A DNA stretch of 64,000 nucleotides from Planococcus citri (taxonomy: Eukaryota > Arthropoda > Insecta > Hemiptera > Pseudococcidae): NCBI RefSeq assembly GCF_950023065.1, contig NC_088680.1, forward strand, positions 35,142,559 through 35,206,558, given 5' to 3'. The position numbers and the translations under genes were made by a program. This document shows positions 14,101-29,100 of the stretch, one piece after another (the first letter of the stretch is position 1; each line of letters starts with the position of its first letter). Under the pieces are notes generated by a model. It was not told the origin of the DNA. It ran no database searches and was given only the letters and a program-made list of their open reading frames with translations.

Positions 14101-17100
14101 ATTTCAGTGTGTTGGAAGATGAATGATGCAAAAAAATCAGTGGTTCGAAAGCTTCGTGGAAATGAAAACAAAGTTTCAAAATGATTGTGAATAAAAACAA
14201 ACCAATTTTTTTGGTGGTATTTGGTGTTTTTAAGCTCATTTGGGGAGGAAAGGAGGAGGGGTGTTGGTAATAAAACCGAAGCAAAAAACGATAAAACGTT
14301 ACTTTAATGAGCACTAAATGAAAGCCTTTAAATTGTTAATTTTTGAAACTTTGGCTAGAAATTTCTTTGCCGCAGTTAATCCAGAATTTTTGGAAATTTT
14401 TTCAAAAGAAATTGCAAAATCAGTTTTGCCCATTTTTTCATTTAAAAAAAAGGGTTCTTTTTGAATATAAAAATAGAATTTGACAGTGAAGTTGACGATC
14501 AAATATTCTAAAAAAAAAATGCTTGTGTTTTCCCTTGAGTTTGAGTTAGGAATGTTATCATTTTGAAAACGCTTAGTTGGCCAAAAAAAACGTTAAAAAT
14601 CTGTCTTATTTGCCCTCAAAATGGCGCAAAAAACTTGATAATGCTTCAAGCGATGATTAAGGGAGAAAAATTGGTATTGAAAGTATGTACTTTCTTCTCT
14701 CATTCTCTCCATTAGAATGTTCATTTTTGATCTTAGGTACCTATAATAATTTTTATACATAATTTGGTATTAAAAACATGAAGTTTCAAAATTTTAGGTC
14801 ATTGACTTCATTGCTCAATTTCATTTTTTACGATTTTAAAGTTCCTGGTGGGGGGGGGGTGTTGGATTCTTGAAATCAGTATTTACATTATTCCCCTCTG
14901 CATAAAGTGGATTTTTCGAGGTTGATTAAATCAAAAGGGGAATGATGAAATTCATATTTTTTTCCTTCAAAATGTTTCTTTAGAAGGGGGTGATGGTTGA
15001 TCAACCGAAGGGAAAAGATGTTGGGTTCTTGAAACTCCTTTGAGTACCTAAATAAATTTTTCATTTGAAGGAATTAATTTTTTGTTGTTGATTTTTGGGA
15101 TGATGGGGAGAAGGCTGAAGGAAGGCTGAATGATGTTGGATTCATCCTGAAACACATTTATTTCTATTCTAAAATTATTTTTTTGAGAGGCTGATCGGAC
15201 CGAAGCCAGATTCTTGACTGAAATATTTTTTTGAGAGGGAAGAGGTGCCTTGAGTAAGTGCATTTTTCTACTGCGAACATTATTTTTTTGAGTTGAATGA
15301 TTTTTGAGGGGAAGGGGGAGGGCGAATAATGTAGGGATGATCAGACTGAATGAGGAATGAAGGGTGGTAGACTCTTGAGATGAAAGACATATTTTTTCTG
15401 AAATATCGGAGGGGGCAGTTGTAGGGAAGTGGATACCGGATTTCTGAAATACATTCGAATAAAGACATTTTCCTACTGCGAAAAATAGTTATGTTGGATT
15501 CTTGAAACACTTTTTTTCACTCTGAGATGATTTTTTTTGGGCTTGATCAGCCCGAAGAGGGAATAAATTGCATCGAATTCTTGAAAAACATAATTATTTT
15601 TTTCTCTCAAATGACATTTTTTAGAGGAGGGTTGATCAGTTTGAAGGGTGGAAGGAAGATGAAAGATGAATTGAAAAAGTAACATAATTTACATCGTTTG
15701 GTTTTTTCCCCAATTGATGCTCATTTTATTTCATTTTATTTTTTCGTATTTAATTCCTTCTGATGTTATTTTATTCTTTTTTTTCAAAAAAAAGTTACGT
15801 TTAATTGAAATTTTGGATTTTTTTTTGGTCAATTTTAAGAGGATATTTTTTAAGGATCCCTTTTCGGCTGATAGGTCCTTTTCACGGAGACTGTGTTAGT
15901 CCATCGCAAACACCAACTGTTTCTTTTTTATGTCAGATTTGAATTCGTCGAAAAAATTCATAGAGAAACAAACGTAAAAATTTGAAAAAGATGAGAATTT
16001 GATGAGAATGGAAACAAAATTTTCAAACGCATTCTTCTCAAATTCAGATTTTTGCAGGTACACTCTTTTTACTGTTACTCCCTCAATTTATTTATTTTTT
16101 TAAATTAGTAATTTTAATTTCGCTGAAATTGTTGGAAATTTTAACTCAAATCCAACTAATTCAAGTGAACGTGAGGATGGGAGGATGAAATAGAGAGGGT
16201 GAATGAGTGAACTGTTGTTGGTGGGAAAATTTTCAGAATTCCTGACTTTTTTTGAAACAATTTGGAGAAAAAGAAACATTTGGTGAGGAAACTAAGAAAT
16301 GGTCAACTTTCTGAGCCCATGCCATACTTTCTTCGTGTTCGGTTCTGTCAATCCCAAAAAAATTCATTCACGAGAAATTAATGTTGAATTTTAATATTCT
16401 GACGTCATTTTATTGTTAAAAGGTGTCGAGGGGGGCGGAGGAGTTGAATATAGGCCCAGGAAATGACCTGTACTCTAGTTGCCAAAATCGAAGCTTAGAA
16501 AATGAGAGTGTCTGATTGTGCAACTTTCATCTCCTCTTGACATTACTTTAAGGGGGGGGGGAGGGGCGAACAACTTCTAACTTCCCGAGACGATGAAAAA
16601 AAAACCGCGAAAATTTTACCATAATTTTTTGGTGGGCGCAGTTCATTCGATAGTATTTTTTAATTTGCCGAATATATAATTAAAGGCGATGATCGATGAG
16701 CGAATGTTTAATTTAAGTAACAAGGTTATAAGCCGAAAATACTGAACTGGAAAAAATCTCAATCCCAATCGCGCGAAATTTAATGAAGTAAACATACATA
16801 TGTCAAACCACATTTAAATCCTTTATAACGAAGCAACCGGTTCAACTATCGTTAAAATCGCCCCAAGATACCACCACAATAAGTTAACCAAGTTGCATTC
16901 CTAGGCTATCTACGGCATTTCAATTTTTTTCTCAAACACTTACGAATGGGATGGGATTTTTAGCTTTCCCTCCTACATCCCCTTGTAATCTCTGCTCTTT
17001 GTGTTACTACATGTTATTTACTAATTTGTGTTTGTTTTTTTTTTCGCCCGCTTCTGTATTGGTTTACTGGTGTTTTCGATGTTCAACATAAATTTCATAT

Positions 17101-20100
17101 CTTCAGGTGCTCAAGGTACTGTCTCTCCTCTCTTTCCTTAAAAAATTTACTATGGTATCTTGTTAACGAGCCGTATCGCGGTTCCGTATAGTACTCTGCA
17201 CAGTATGCTTTTATTTTACCGAAACCGCGCTTACTTACTTACAAATGATACATTACGTATTTGCCAAAACCTATAGATAAATGAATTTATTTGAAAGCTT
17301 TTCTCACGTTGCTGGAATTATTCCAAAATGCATGTTGACCGGTGGTGGTCTGACGATCGGCACCGTTGTCCTTGGTATTGCACAAAATGTAGTATGGTAG
17401 TTGGTAGTAGGTATTTGCTTAATGAATCATGTCGGTTATATAAAATTTGTTTCTTAGACGATGTCGTGTACAATTTTTAGAGTTTTTTCTTACTTCTTCA
17501 ATTATTTCCCCATCATGAATTATTTAATGATTTTTGCACGAATTTATTATTAGAGATTTTTTTTGGTCGCTTTTAGTATTTACTTTTTTTTTTGTAGTTG
17601 TACGTAAATAAATAATTCTACTTATATGATATTAAAATTACCTATTGGTTTGGTTCGTACATCTCTTCGTCGTACATAAATTAAATATTGAATTGTGAGT
17701 TAAGATTAGATATCAAACCTATTGATGTTTGTGCGAATTATGATCTTATGATTAGAGAGTATGTGCCAGAAGAAGAGAGAGTGGAAGTAGTATCTGGTAC
17801 ATTGACTCCGGATCTGATGATCTTGACCTTTTTTAAAAATTAAATTTTGTTTACGAACGAAGGTGCGATCGACGATGAAATTTATTATTATTATTACGTA
17901 GATGTGTAGGTAAGTATATTTTTTCTGAATTTTGATAAAATTGTTTGCACGAGTGCTTACTGAAAATTTCTACGAAACCTTTCTTAAATTAATTCCATTT
18001 TACGAGAAAATTAGGAATGAAATTTTCTAGCTCGATTTATGCATAATCTATTCGATATTGTCGACCATCTTTGCAAAATATGGCTACCAAAATGTGTATA
18101 GATAGGGTTCTCTGAAAACAAACGAAACGTAATTTATTCACACAAATTTATGGTTTTTTAGTTGTAGGTATATAATACAATAATCATTTTTAGGGAAAAT
18201 TAAAAATCATCTAAAATTCAAGGTTCTTTTACTAATCAACTTCAAAGTTCAAAAGCATTAAGCAACATTTTGATTAGAGTAGGAAGTTTATAGTACAAAG
18301 TATGTTATAATTTGTGACATCTTGAAAACAATTTTTCATTCTTTGTTTCGTGACTGAATTTATAGAGTAGAATTTAATGAAACTCGACTATAATATGATG
18401 AGAATACATTTAATGTGTTTCAATTGAAATGTTATTGGTCTCACACTCCCGCCCTTGCCCCTCGTCCCTACCAAAAAAGTAAAAGTTCCGAAATCATCAA
18501 TAACTCGATGATTTTTTTGAATTTGCAAAAGAAGTATTACAAAAGCAAATTTAAAAAATATATTTTCACCTAGGTGTAAGTAACTTTTTTTCGATTCATT
18601 TTCACATTCACTATTTTTTTTTTTTTTTTTTTAGGGAAAAATAAGTCAGAGCATTAAAAATGTCATTCTTGGCGTTATCAATCATTCGGAGTTCCAAAAT
18701 TATGAATTAAAAATAAATCTTGCAAAATGCACTTGTTATCAATTTTTTTATTGTCATTTTATGAATATTTTTACTAAATTTTACATAATTTTTTTTTTGA
18801 TTTATTTCTACTTCTACGTATTCCATTACCTGGTAAAAAAAGAGGTAGAGATATCTGAAAAATGTCATTTTTGATATTTTCATTTTTCATGTTCGAAAAA
18901 CCATCCCTGCTACAAATTTTTTCTTGAGAAAATTCTATCAATTTTTAACCTGGCTTGCACCTCTCCCTTTTCTCCTACCCCTTTCCCCACTCAACCCCCC
19001 AAAAAAAACATTCCAAGTCCTAAAATGATGAACTTTTTCTCAGAATTTTGAAATAAAATCTCACAAAAATACCTAGATATTTTACTTTCATTTTCATTTC
19101 AAATTTATTGGTGGGAGGGGTGAGAGGAGGAAGAGGTAATAGAAAAGAGGAGGGATGACGTACAGGGAAGGGTTGCAGGTATAAAATGCATCCGAAATTG
19201 TTTCGAAAAAAAAGTCTCAAGTATGTAAAAAGACTTTAAATTTTGATATTTCTTTTTAAATTCTATTTTTCAAATTCCAAAAATCATTTTTAATGCAAGT
19301 TTTTTCTTGAGAAAAATCTGTAGATGCATAATCTACCTCGTATCCTTCCCCCTTCCCTTCCTCATTCCTTCTATAAAACATTCACAATTCTAAAATAATG
19401 AATTGTTTCAGAAATTGTTTCGTGGAGAAAAGATTCTTATGAAGTTTATTTTTTTTTTTTGAAATTCTTAGTTTACCTATTGAAAATACTGTCAAAAGTC
19501 TGCCATTCACACACCCTCCCTTCCCCCTCCCTCTTGAGAAAAAAATATTCTAAATTTTAATTTTTTTGAACTTGAAAATTTCAAATTTTGGCCCTACTTT
19601 TTAAAGAAAAATAATAACAATATCAATAATTTCTGTCAAAAATAGCAAAAAGTCTTGGCTTTTGTAAAAATTTCCAAAATGTTTCTGTAGAAAAAAAAAT
19701 TAAAAAATTGTCGCTTCTTGGCAAAAAATTAAGTACAAATATCCAAAATTGCCAAAAAGCCTTCATTTTTCCCACGATAGCCAAGGTCCTGCTTGTTATC
19801 CTCATTTTCCAAAAAATCACAAAAGTTGCAAAAATTGTTTCTTTTTCGACGAAAATGACAAAAAAGTATCACTTTTGCCAAAAATATCAGTCTCTCTTTT
19901 TTACCAGGAATTGTAAAAAGTTCTCATTTTTATACTTATCTATCATTTGCCAAAAGTCTTCCTTTGTTTTGCCAAAAAAAGTTGCAAAATTGTCTCATTT
20001 TCATGCTTTTTCTATACCTATATATTTTTAAAATGAAATGTTCTGTTTTTTTACGATTGTTTGAAGAGAAATTTGCTGAAAACTATTTTTAAGGTTTAAA

Positions 20101-23100
20101 AAAAAAACTTTTGAAATATAGGGTAAGTAATCGATTCAGTTTCTCAAAAAAAAAAAAAATTGTTACTAAAAGTTTAAGAGACCGGCAATTTTCTGATCAC
20201 CCGGTAGAAAAACACTGAATATGTTTTAATGTGCGACTTAATTTTTTGCACTTTTTTTTACAATCAGTTGATCATTGTAAGACAGTGATATTTTGCCTTG
20301 ATGTTGTTTTTCATTTCATTAAGTAATTTAAAGCAATTTGAAATAGATTTTCTGGGAAATCCGTTCTTTCACAAAAATACAAGCTAGGACTATATAGTCG
20401 CAGATTCATCCCACTTCTTTACAACTTTTTCAAACGGGTTGAGAAAATCCGGATTTAAAGACACTAATTATTTAATTTATTGAACTAATCGTGAATAGGA
20501 TATTGTGTATGAGTAAGGCAATTATGTACGGGGTTCCTAATAATATTGGGCATAGCTGGCGAGAATTTTTGAACATGTGCAATATTGAGCCATATCAAAA
20601 TACATACATAGATTCAATCCTGCCAACTCACCAAAATTCTAGCCAGCTATGTCCGATATTTCTGGGGACCCTGTACCTCTACCTAACCTACGAGTACATT
20701 AGATGTATTTCGAAATACTTATGGATAGAATCGACGCACCTTCGAATTAGAAAAATATATTTAAAAAAAAAAAACAAGTCGATTTAATTTTTCAACTTGA
20801 AATTTACGTTTATATTTGTTCGGTATGACGTATTTTTTCAAATCACTTGACGTATTCGGGATTTAGATATGTCTTAGGAGTTGGTATTTTTCTTCAGTCG
20901 TACGTATTATCATTAGGTAGCATTAATACCTTCGATTCACGAAGTATGAAACTTTTTCGTACCAAGATGATCGTTGCCATTTATGTACGAATGCAAGATA
21001 ATACGTAGGTATTACGATGTAGGTACATATTAGGTAATTTAAAGAAATAGGTACGTTCTGATGCCTATATTTTGTCAGTGTTTTGAAAAATTGAACACAA
21101 AATCGTGTAAGGTGTACTTGTCTAGAAACGTTGTTATTTTAAATATATCACTTTGACGATTCAACGTAGACATGAATACACTCTCGTGTTTCGTACAAGT
21201 ATTAATTAATGTAACTGAAACGTTTATTGCGAATATTAAAATATTATATAGTCAAACGTGCAATTTTTCTAACGCCTCGGGTGATTTTTTATTTTATTTT
21301 TTGCATTTACTCGACGCCTGTCTCGAGTACCTATAACCGTATTTGTGATATTTGTTTTGGGATTGGTGATGGCTTTTTTCCTCTCTAGTGAACATGCAAC
21401 CATTATTTTGGATATGTTTGATTGATCACGATAAATTAAAAATTAAATTCATTCCTCGAAGGCAACGATTTAGAACGTAATTGAAAATTTGCATTTAGAT
21501 GTTGGAAGTTGGAAAAATAAACAAGGCTTTGGTAGAATGTACTTACCTAAACTTATATGTTCATCGCATATCGTAGGCTGGTAAAATAAACTTCAAACAC
21601 TTACCAATCCCATAGAAGCTTTTAGAAATTATGTAATCGAACCATTTGCTTGATTCGAGGAGTCAAATTATCATAGTACATCGATTAATCACGCATATTT
21701 TGGTACATAGTTTAATATACCGCTGTATTACCACATTGCCCTTATATTTTAAAAAAGCTTTGAAGCTTCGAAAAGTACATAAATAAGCTAGAGCACTATC
21801 AGTTAATTTAGAAAGTACGTAATTAAATACTTACGTAGATTTTTTGCGTATTTTATAATTTTTTAAAACTCGATTTTTACTATTAGTTTGGCTATAACGG
21901 ATTGATTTATGTTTAGACAATGGCTGCTACGAAAAGGAACGCTGGATTGACCTCGGGTGTACCTCGACAGACATTAAATGACGAAGAACTGGTTCGTATT
22001 TCAGATTCTATGCATTTTAAGTCAGATTTACCTACCACTGATCTGTTGACTAATATTTTGATTTATTTTTATGCAGAAAATGCACGTTTATAAGAAAACA
22101 CTACAAGCTCTGATTTACCCGATCTCATCAACTACTCCGCATAACTTCGTGTTATGGACTGCTACCTCCCCAACGTACTGTTACGAGTGCGAAGGATTAT
22201 TGTGGGGTATCGCTAGACAAGGTGTTAGATGTACAGAGTGTGGAGTCAAATGCCACGAAAAATGTAAAGATCTCCTGAATGCTGATTGTTTACAACGTAA
22301 GTGATCCTCAAAGTACGTTTACGCCATCGGAAGCCGACATGACTAATTTTGCTCAATATTTACAGGTGCTGCTGAAAAAAGCTCTAAACACGGTGCCGAA
22401 GATAAAGCAAATAGCATCATTACTGCCATGAAAGATAGAATGAAACAGAGAGAACAAGATAAACCAGTGATTTTCGAACTAATTAGGTAAGCTGAATCCT
22501 CGATTCGCGTTTTATACTTTTTTCATTCCTTCGAAGTATCTTTGGTTGCGTGTTCATCATTCGAAGGCATCTTGCGTTTATTTCTGCCATGTTTCTAGAA
22601 TATTAATCTCGATTAGGCAACTCATCCAACTCGTATGTTTTCAGATCCGTATTCGCTGTCGACGAGACCACTTACGTAGGCCATATGAAATCAGTCAAAC
22701 AATCTGTACTCGATGGTACGAGTAAATGGTCAGCGAAAATCGCCATCACAGGTTCGTCAATCGTCGATCTCCAATCAACTCGAAATTTGATCCTTTGAAC
22801 CGTCATAACCGAATATTTCAATTCTGTTCTTTAGTTATTTGCGCTCAAGGTCTGATAGCCAAAGATAAAAGCGGTACATCAGATCCCTACGTTACCGTAC
22901 AGGTTGGAAAAGTGAAAAAACGCACAAGAACAATGCCTCAAGAATTGAATCCAGTCTGGAACGAAAAATTCTACTTGTGAGTACCTATCGAAAAATCTGA
23001 GAAAGACTGAAACGTTTCGAAGCTTTGATAAATAATAACTCTCTCGATTATATCGTATTTCCAGCGAATGTCATAATTCATCGGATCGTATAAAAGTTCG

Positions 23101-26100
23101 TGTATGGGACGAAGATAACGACTTGAAGTCTAAATTAAGGCAAAAGTTGACCAGAGAATCGGATGACTTTTTGGGTCAGACAATTATCGAAGTAAGTTTA
23201 ATTAAAAACGCTCGCTGGGTCGGTCGATCGAGAAAAGAGACACGAGACAACTGAAAACAGACGCTGCCCACTCGAGAAATTCGCTGGCTCGTGAAATTAT
23301 AGCTCGTCGTAATAATTTACGACTTATTAGAAAATTGTTTTTTTTTCATTCATGTGGTCGAGAAGGACACACAAAGCGCTGGACGAGCGTCTCTTTTTAC
23401 GATTACACTCGGAACTCGAGTCGACTCGACTCGACGACTATATGAGTAGATATATATAAGGCAAACAAATAAGCTAGGAAAATAAATAGCGTCATAATTC
23501 TCAGCAGCCATCAAACGTGGATTTTCATTTTTCCTTGCGTTTGTTTTCCGCAGGTACGAACCTTATCCGGTGAGATGGACGTGTGGTATAATTTAGAAAA
23601 ACGTACCGATAAATCTGCCGTATCTGGCGCTATCAGATTACACATTAGTGTCGAAATCAAGGGTGAAGAAAAGGTACCTATTCTATAGAATTTTGTATCA
23701 GTAAAATTGCAGCTCTTTCGAGGGGATATTTTTTATGAAATGATCGTTGAATTTTTTTATAGGTCGCTCCGTATCATATTCAGTACACGTGTCTGCACGA
23801 AAACCTTTTTCATTATTTGTGCGAAGAGAACGGAGGTGCTGTGAGCTTACCTCAAGCTAAAGGCGACGATGCTTGGAAAATATACTTTGAAACGCCTGCT
23901 CAAGAAATTGTAGACGAGTTTGCGATGAGATACGGAATCGAATCTATTTATCAAGCGATGACGTAAGTGCATCAAACCTGTCAGAATTTGAATCTGTAAA
24001 TTATCCCAAATTGTTTAGAATTACTGGTAAATTACCACTGATTACCGTAAATTACCGCATATGACTCATACATTGCCAATTTATTGACATTTATTCAAAT
24101 AGATGATAATATTTATGTAGGTACAGCTGATTGCCAGAAATCTTGAAAGATCATATCACCTAGTCCTCAATACCAAATTTGAGCTCCCAAAGTTGATTTT
24201 TTGATTTTTGGTAAATTTTCAAAAAAATTGCGGAAATGGTCTATTGGCATATTAATTTTCTACAAGAAGAGTAAAAATAGAAATAAAAATCTGAAAATTG
24301 GTTTTTAAATATATTTAAGTTGACCTCCCGATTCGATTGTCACCATTTTCGAGCCGATTTGGAGCCTCCAGCAAAAGTTGACTTCTCTCCAGCAATTTCA
24401 GATCACTTCAGAAGGCGTTGCAATCAAATTCGGCGGCTGAAATTCAACTTTCAGGCCCGTCATATGTTTTGTTTGACAATCCGAATCAATTAGGGTTGCT
24501 GATTTGCAAATTGAAGGCGACGAATTGAAAAGTGTATTTTTTTACTGGTTGAAAATCTCAAATTTGAACAAAAAACCGTGAATCAAATTAAGCAACAAAT
24601 TATGCTTCACACAGTGGATTTCCTGAATCGATTCCCACTATTTTTGAGCCGATCTGGAGCCTCCAGAAATTTTAAATCGCTCCGTAGAAGGCTTGTAATT
24701 GATTACCTATATTTCATTTTTTTCGGCACATTCAGACACATTCCTTCATTTTTTGAAAGAATTGCCTAAAAAATTGAAATTTTGAGATCTTTGGATCCTT
24801 GTGGGGCCCGTAAGTTTTGTGATTGAATAGTTATAAATTTTGTAGTGAACTACCTTCGAGGTCCTCTTATTTAAAAAAAAAATTAATCGTGAAGTTCCCT
24901 TATAAGAAGTTGAAAAAGCGTCGCTTTTTCGACAAACATTGTGAAAAAATATCATTTTTTGCCAATAATTGCCAAAAAGTCCTACAGAAGTTGCCAAAAA
25001 TTTTCAAAAAGTCTTATTTTTGTATAATAACAATGTGCAAAAAAATTCGCAAAAAATTGCTACTTTTTGCTATAATTTTTAAATTCTAATTTTTTGATTA
25101 AAAAATCTCGCTGTTCAGCAAAATTGCCAAAGATTTTACTTTTTAAAAAAAATTACACAAGAGTATCACTTTTTGCCAAAAATTGTTGAAAAGTGTCATT
25201 TTTTCCCCCAAAAATTTTTCGAAAAGGTAGTGCTTTTTGCTGGAATTATCAAAGTTTTTCTTTTGGCTAAAAAATTGCCAAAAATTATCGCTTTTTCAAA
25301 AATTCATAAAAAATGTCTTCTGTTTATCAAAATTGCTAAAAATTCCGAAAAATACTTTGTTTCAAAAATTGTCCAGAAGTCCCGCTTTTTTTGCTAAAAA
25401 TGACCAAAAGCCCTTTTCTTTTGCTAAAAGTGTCAAAGTCTCGTTTTTTTGCCAAAACTTGGCCTTTTCGCCTGAAATTGCAAAAATTCTCATTTGGTTG
25501 CAAAAATGACCAAAAAGTGAAGCTTTTTTATCAAAAAGTTATTTTCAGTGTTAGATTTTTTTTGTAATTTTTTTATACGTTGCAATCTTTTGTTCCCGTT
25601 TTGTTACTTTTTTGGTTACTTTTTCGAGCTTTTTTGGATATAATAAGTTAATTTTTTTTTTGAAAAAATTGAGTAAGTGCAAGCTTTGATTATGACGACT
25701 GACAAGTGATCGTGTGTTTTGTAATTTTTTCTCAGGTATTTGTAGCTATCTTTAGTTGTAATTTGTCGGTAATTTACGGTAATTTTTCAAAAAAGTCGGT
25801 AATTACTGGTAATTTGCTCTGTAATGACGGTAATTGGAAGGTAATTATGGGTAAATAATGGTAATTAACGGTAATTTCTCCCAAACTGTACAAATTTACC
25901 GATAATTCTTAATGTATGACCCGGTAATTACCAAAAATATTGGTAAATAATGTAAATTGACGTTAATTTTTGGAATTTTTTGGAATTTTTTCAGGCATTT
26001 TCATTGCTTATCTACGAAATATTTATGCCCCGGTGTTCCGGCTGTGATGAGTACCTTATTAGCCAATATAAACGCTTATTACGCACACACGACGGCTACG

Positions 26101-29100
26101 ACAGCCGTCAGCGCCAGCGATAGATTTGCAGCTTCCAATTTCGGGGTTAGTTTGATCTCAGGTCATCGCAAAAAACCATTGCCCAATTTTATCAGCTTCG
26201 TTGATTTTTTTTTCGTGTCTTTTTAGAAAGAAAAATTCGTCAAGTTATTGGACCAGTTGCATAATTCGTTACGTATCGATATGTCGATGTATAGAAATAA
26301 TTTCCCGGCTTCCAGTCAAGAAAAACTTATGGATTTGAAGTCCACTGTTGATCTCTTAACCAGTATTACGTTCTTCAGGATGAAGGTTGGTTGATTCAAT
26401 CGATATTATATCTCAATTTACAGAGCAGGGGTTCGATACGAGTTTGTGACTTGGGATTTTGTATGTTTGATTTCAGGTCCAAGAATTATCGAGTCCGCCC
26501 AGAGCGAGTACGGTGGTAAAAGACTGCGTAAAAGCTTGTTTACGTTCGACGTACCAATTCTTATTCGCTAACTGCCACGATATATTTAGTAGAGAGTATC
26601 AAGTGAGTTGATATCAAGTTACCTAGGTATCTATCTTTCCTCGAATTGACTATTTTAAGCCCTGTTTGTCTGTATTTTATAGGCCGATCCCAACGATACG
26701 AAAAGGGACGGCGAAGATAATGGTCCAAGACTGGATAGTTTAGACTTTTGGCACAAACTGATCGCGTTGATCGTCACTGTCATCGACGAAGACCGCAACA
26801 GCTACGCTCCGGTCTTAAATCAATTTCCCCAAGAACTGAATATAGGACAGGTACGCATACCTATTCATATTTCGGGTCATTATTCGAAAGACTTAACGAG
26901 TAAATTAAAACAAACAAACAAAAGGCAGCAACCGATGAATTACTCTTATAATTGTTTTTACAGCTGTCAGCGTCAACGATGTGGGGATTTTTCGCGGTCG
27001 ATATGAAATACGCGCTGGAAGAACACGAAACGCACAGGTTATGTAAATCATCGGCTTACATGAATTTGCACTTCAAAGTGAAATGGCTTTACGCAAATTA
27101 CGTCAAAGATGCTCCACCGTATAAAGATTCCGTACCCGAATATCCGTCCTGGTTCGAACCTTTCGTTATGCAATGGCTGAATGAAAACGACGATGTATCG
27201 TTGGAGTATCTTCACGGTGCCTTCAATAGAGATAAGAAAGATGGCGTTAGTATTCTTCATACCAGAGTTCAATACGATACGAGTTCGTTGACACGAATGT
27301 ACCTAATGGGAGCGATTTTTTTTTTTCGTGTTGATTTATAGTTCCAAAGGAGCTCCGAGCATGCCTTGTTCTCTAACTCTGTGGTCGACGTGTTTACTCA
27401 GTTGACCCAGTGTTTCGATGTCGTCTCGAAGCTCGAATGTCCCGATCCTGAGATTTGGAAGAGGTACATGAAACGATTCGCCAAGACAATTGTCAAGGTG
27501 CTGGTTGCCTATGTGAATATCGTCAAGGAAGAGTTTCCTCAAGTCGTACAAGATGAACGTATTGTAAGTTCAGAAGTCATTGCTTCTCGAAAGAGATGAA
27601 GAGAGAGAGAGATTCGAGTGGAATTTTCCATAATAACGTTTATCATTTTTATTGCGCAGGCTTGCATATTGATGAATAACATTCAACAACTTCGAGTACA
27701 GCTAGAAAAGATGTTCGAATCGATGGGTGGTAATAAACTGGAAGAAGATGCCGCCAACATACTGAATGACCTGCAACAACAATTAGCAGTCGCTATGGAC
27801 CAATTAGCAGTTCAATTTGCTCGAAGGTAGGTTCCCAGCTCGTCTGAAGAAAGATGTACTCGTAACTGTAAATAGAGGTAAATTCATTAACTGAAATAAT
27901 TGTTTGGTTTGTTTACATAGCTTGGAGCCTCGAATTACGCTGAGAGTGAAAGAAGTAGGCGATTTGTTGTTATCGCTAAAAGGCGGTGCGCAAGTGACAT
28001 TGAATCAACCTGCTGCCCGAAGTCAAATTGCAGCAGACGCAGACGACGTCCTTCAACCATTGATGGACTTACTCGATGGTTCGTATCGATACCTTTTTTT
28101 CAACTTTCGAGTATAGGTACCTTTGTAACTCGTGAGATGTTCTGATTCGCAGGTTCGCTGTCGTTATACGCTCAAACGTGCGAAAAGACTGTATTGAAAA
28201 GACTGCTCAAGGAGCTTTGGAAAATCGTTATGCGTAATTTAGAAAAACAAGTGGTGCTGCCGCCGATGATAGATAAAAATGTAATCATCGTTATTGTATT
28301 ATCTTCGACTACGTCTAGCTTACTTTAGTTGTTAATGGTGAACTAGACCTTTCAAGGTCATTTGTAACGCGCCGCGCATCGTTCATTATCTGAAATGGAT
28401 AAAAAATGTACCTAGCCGATTGTTTGTACAGCACCTAGTCGTGCTGTGCAGATAGCACGCGTCATTCCTACCTACTTCACCTTGTTTCCGGTCTTTTTAG
28501 CTAGTATGCATATAGACTCAGACACCTACTAAACCATAATCTACGCTCGTATTCGTAATAATAATAACGATGCGATGATTACGTCTATTTAATACCTTAC
28601 CTTCTGTTACCCATAAGCTGTCTTAATCACCGATCATAACCATCGTATAAATGATCTTTGTTCGTAGATGATACTAAAGAATATCACCGATAATGCGAAG
28701 AGTTTAGCCACCAGTGCGAAAATCGAAGACATGTCGAGAATATTCAAAAGTCACATCGCCGCTAAACAAGACGTCAAAAATGTACTCAGCGGTGTGATGG
28801 TGAGTATATTTAACCAGAGATGTTATGTTACACCCGAATGTACGTAATCTACGTACAATACCCGTTATTACACGTTACACACGTCCTTGTCGTCAATAAT
28901 TCGTGAACAGCATTTTCAATTTTCCGCATAAATGCATTCATACAGTCTATATAGGTATTTACGAAGTGAGTCCGAGTGGCGAGTAGGTACCATGATCGAG
29001 AATTTTTGCGTTCGATTTCAATTTCATTAACCCCTGAAACCGGTTTCGGTCTAGTGACGATTCCAGTACAAGGTGATCTTGCCATGCCATCGAAGTATTG

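Larger units (their letters stand above)
13780..21916 (+). other. unc-13 intron 3, 8.1 kb
   Basis: No gene recognised. It holds three low-complexity arrays (14845-15660, about 18430-19560, 19620-20010), a G-run near 16551, and a small TA-flanked inverted-repeat element at 20529-20673. Confidence 0.7.
23963..25994 (+). other. unc-13 intron with GGTAATT arrays, element remnants and GCCAAAAA array
   Basis: A 2.0-kb intron inside the MUN region. The left end (24020-24060) has GGTAAATTACC strings, and 25760-25960 is full of GGTAATTACGGTAATT strings. At 24140-24820 lie decayed remnants of the GGAGCCTCCAG repeat family. At 24890-25535 is the GCCAAAAA array. Confidence 0.65.

Noticed and set aside
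17107..17115. Nine-base micro-exon (TTCAG|GTGCTCAAG|GTACTG) in unc-13 intron 3
   Set aside because: It would insert VLK in phase, but the homologous proteins run directly from VSEL to TMAATKRN. No support without transcripts.
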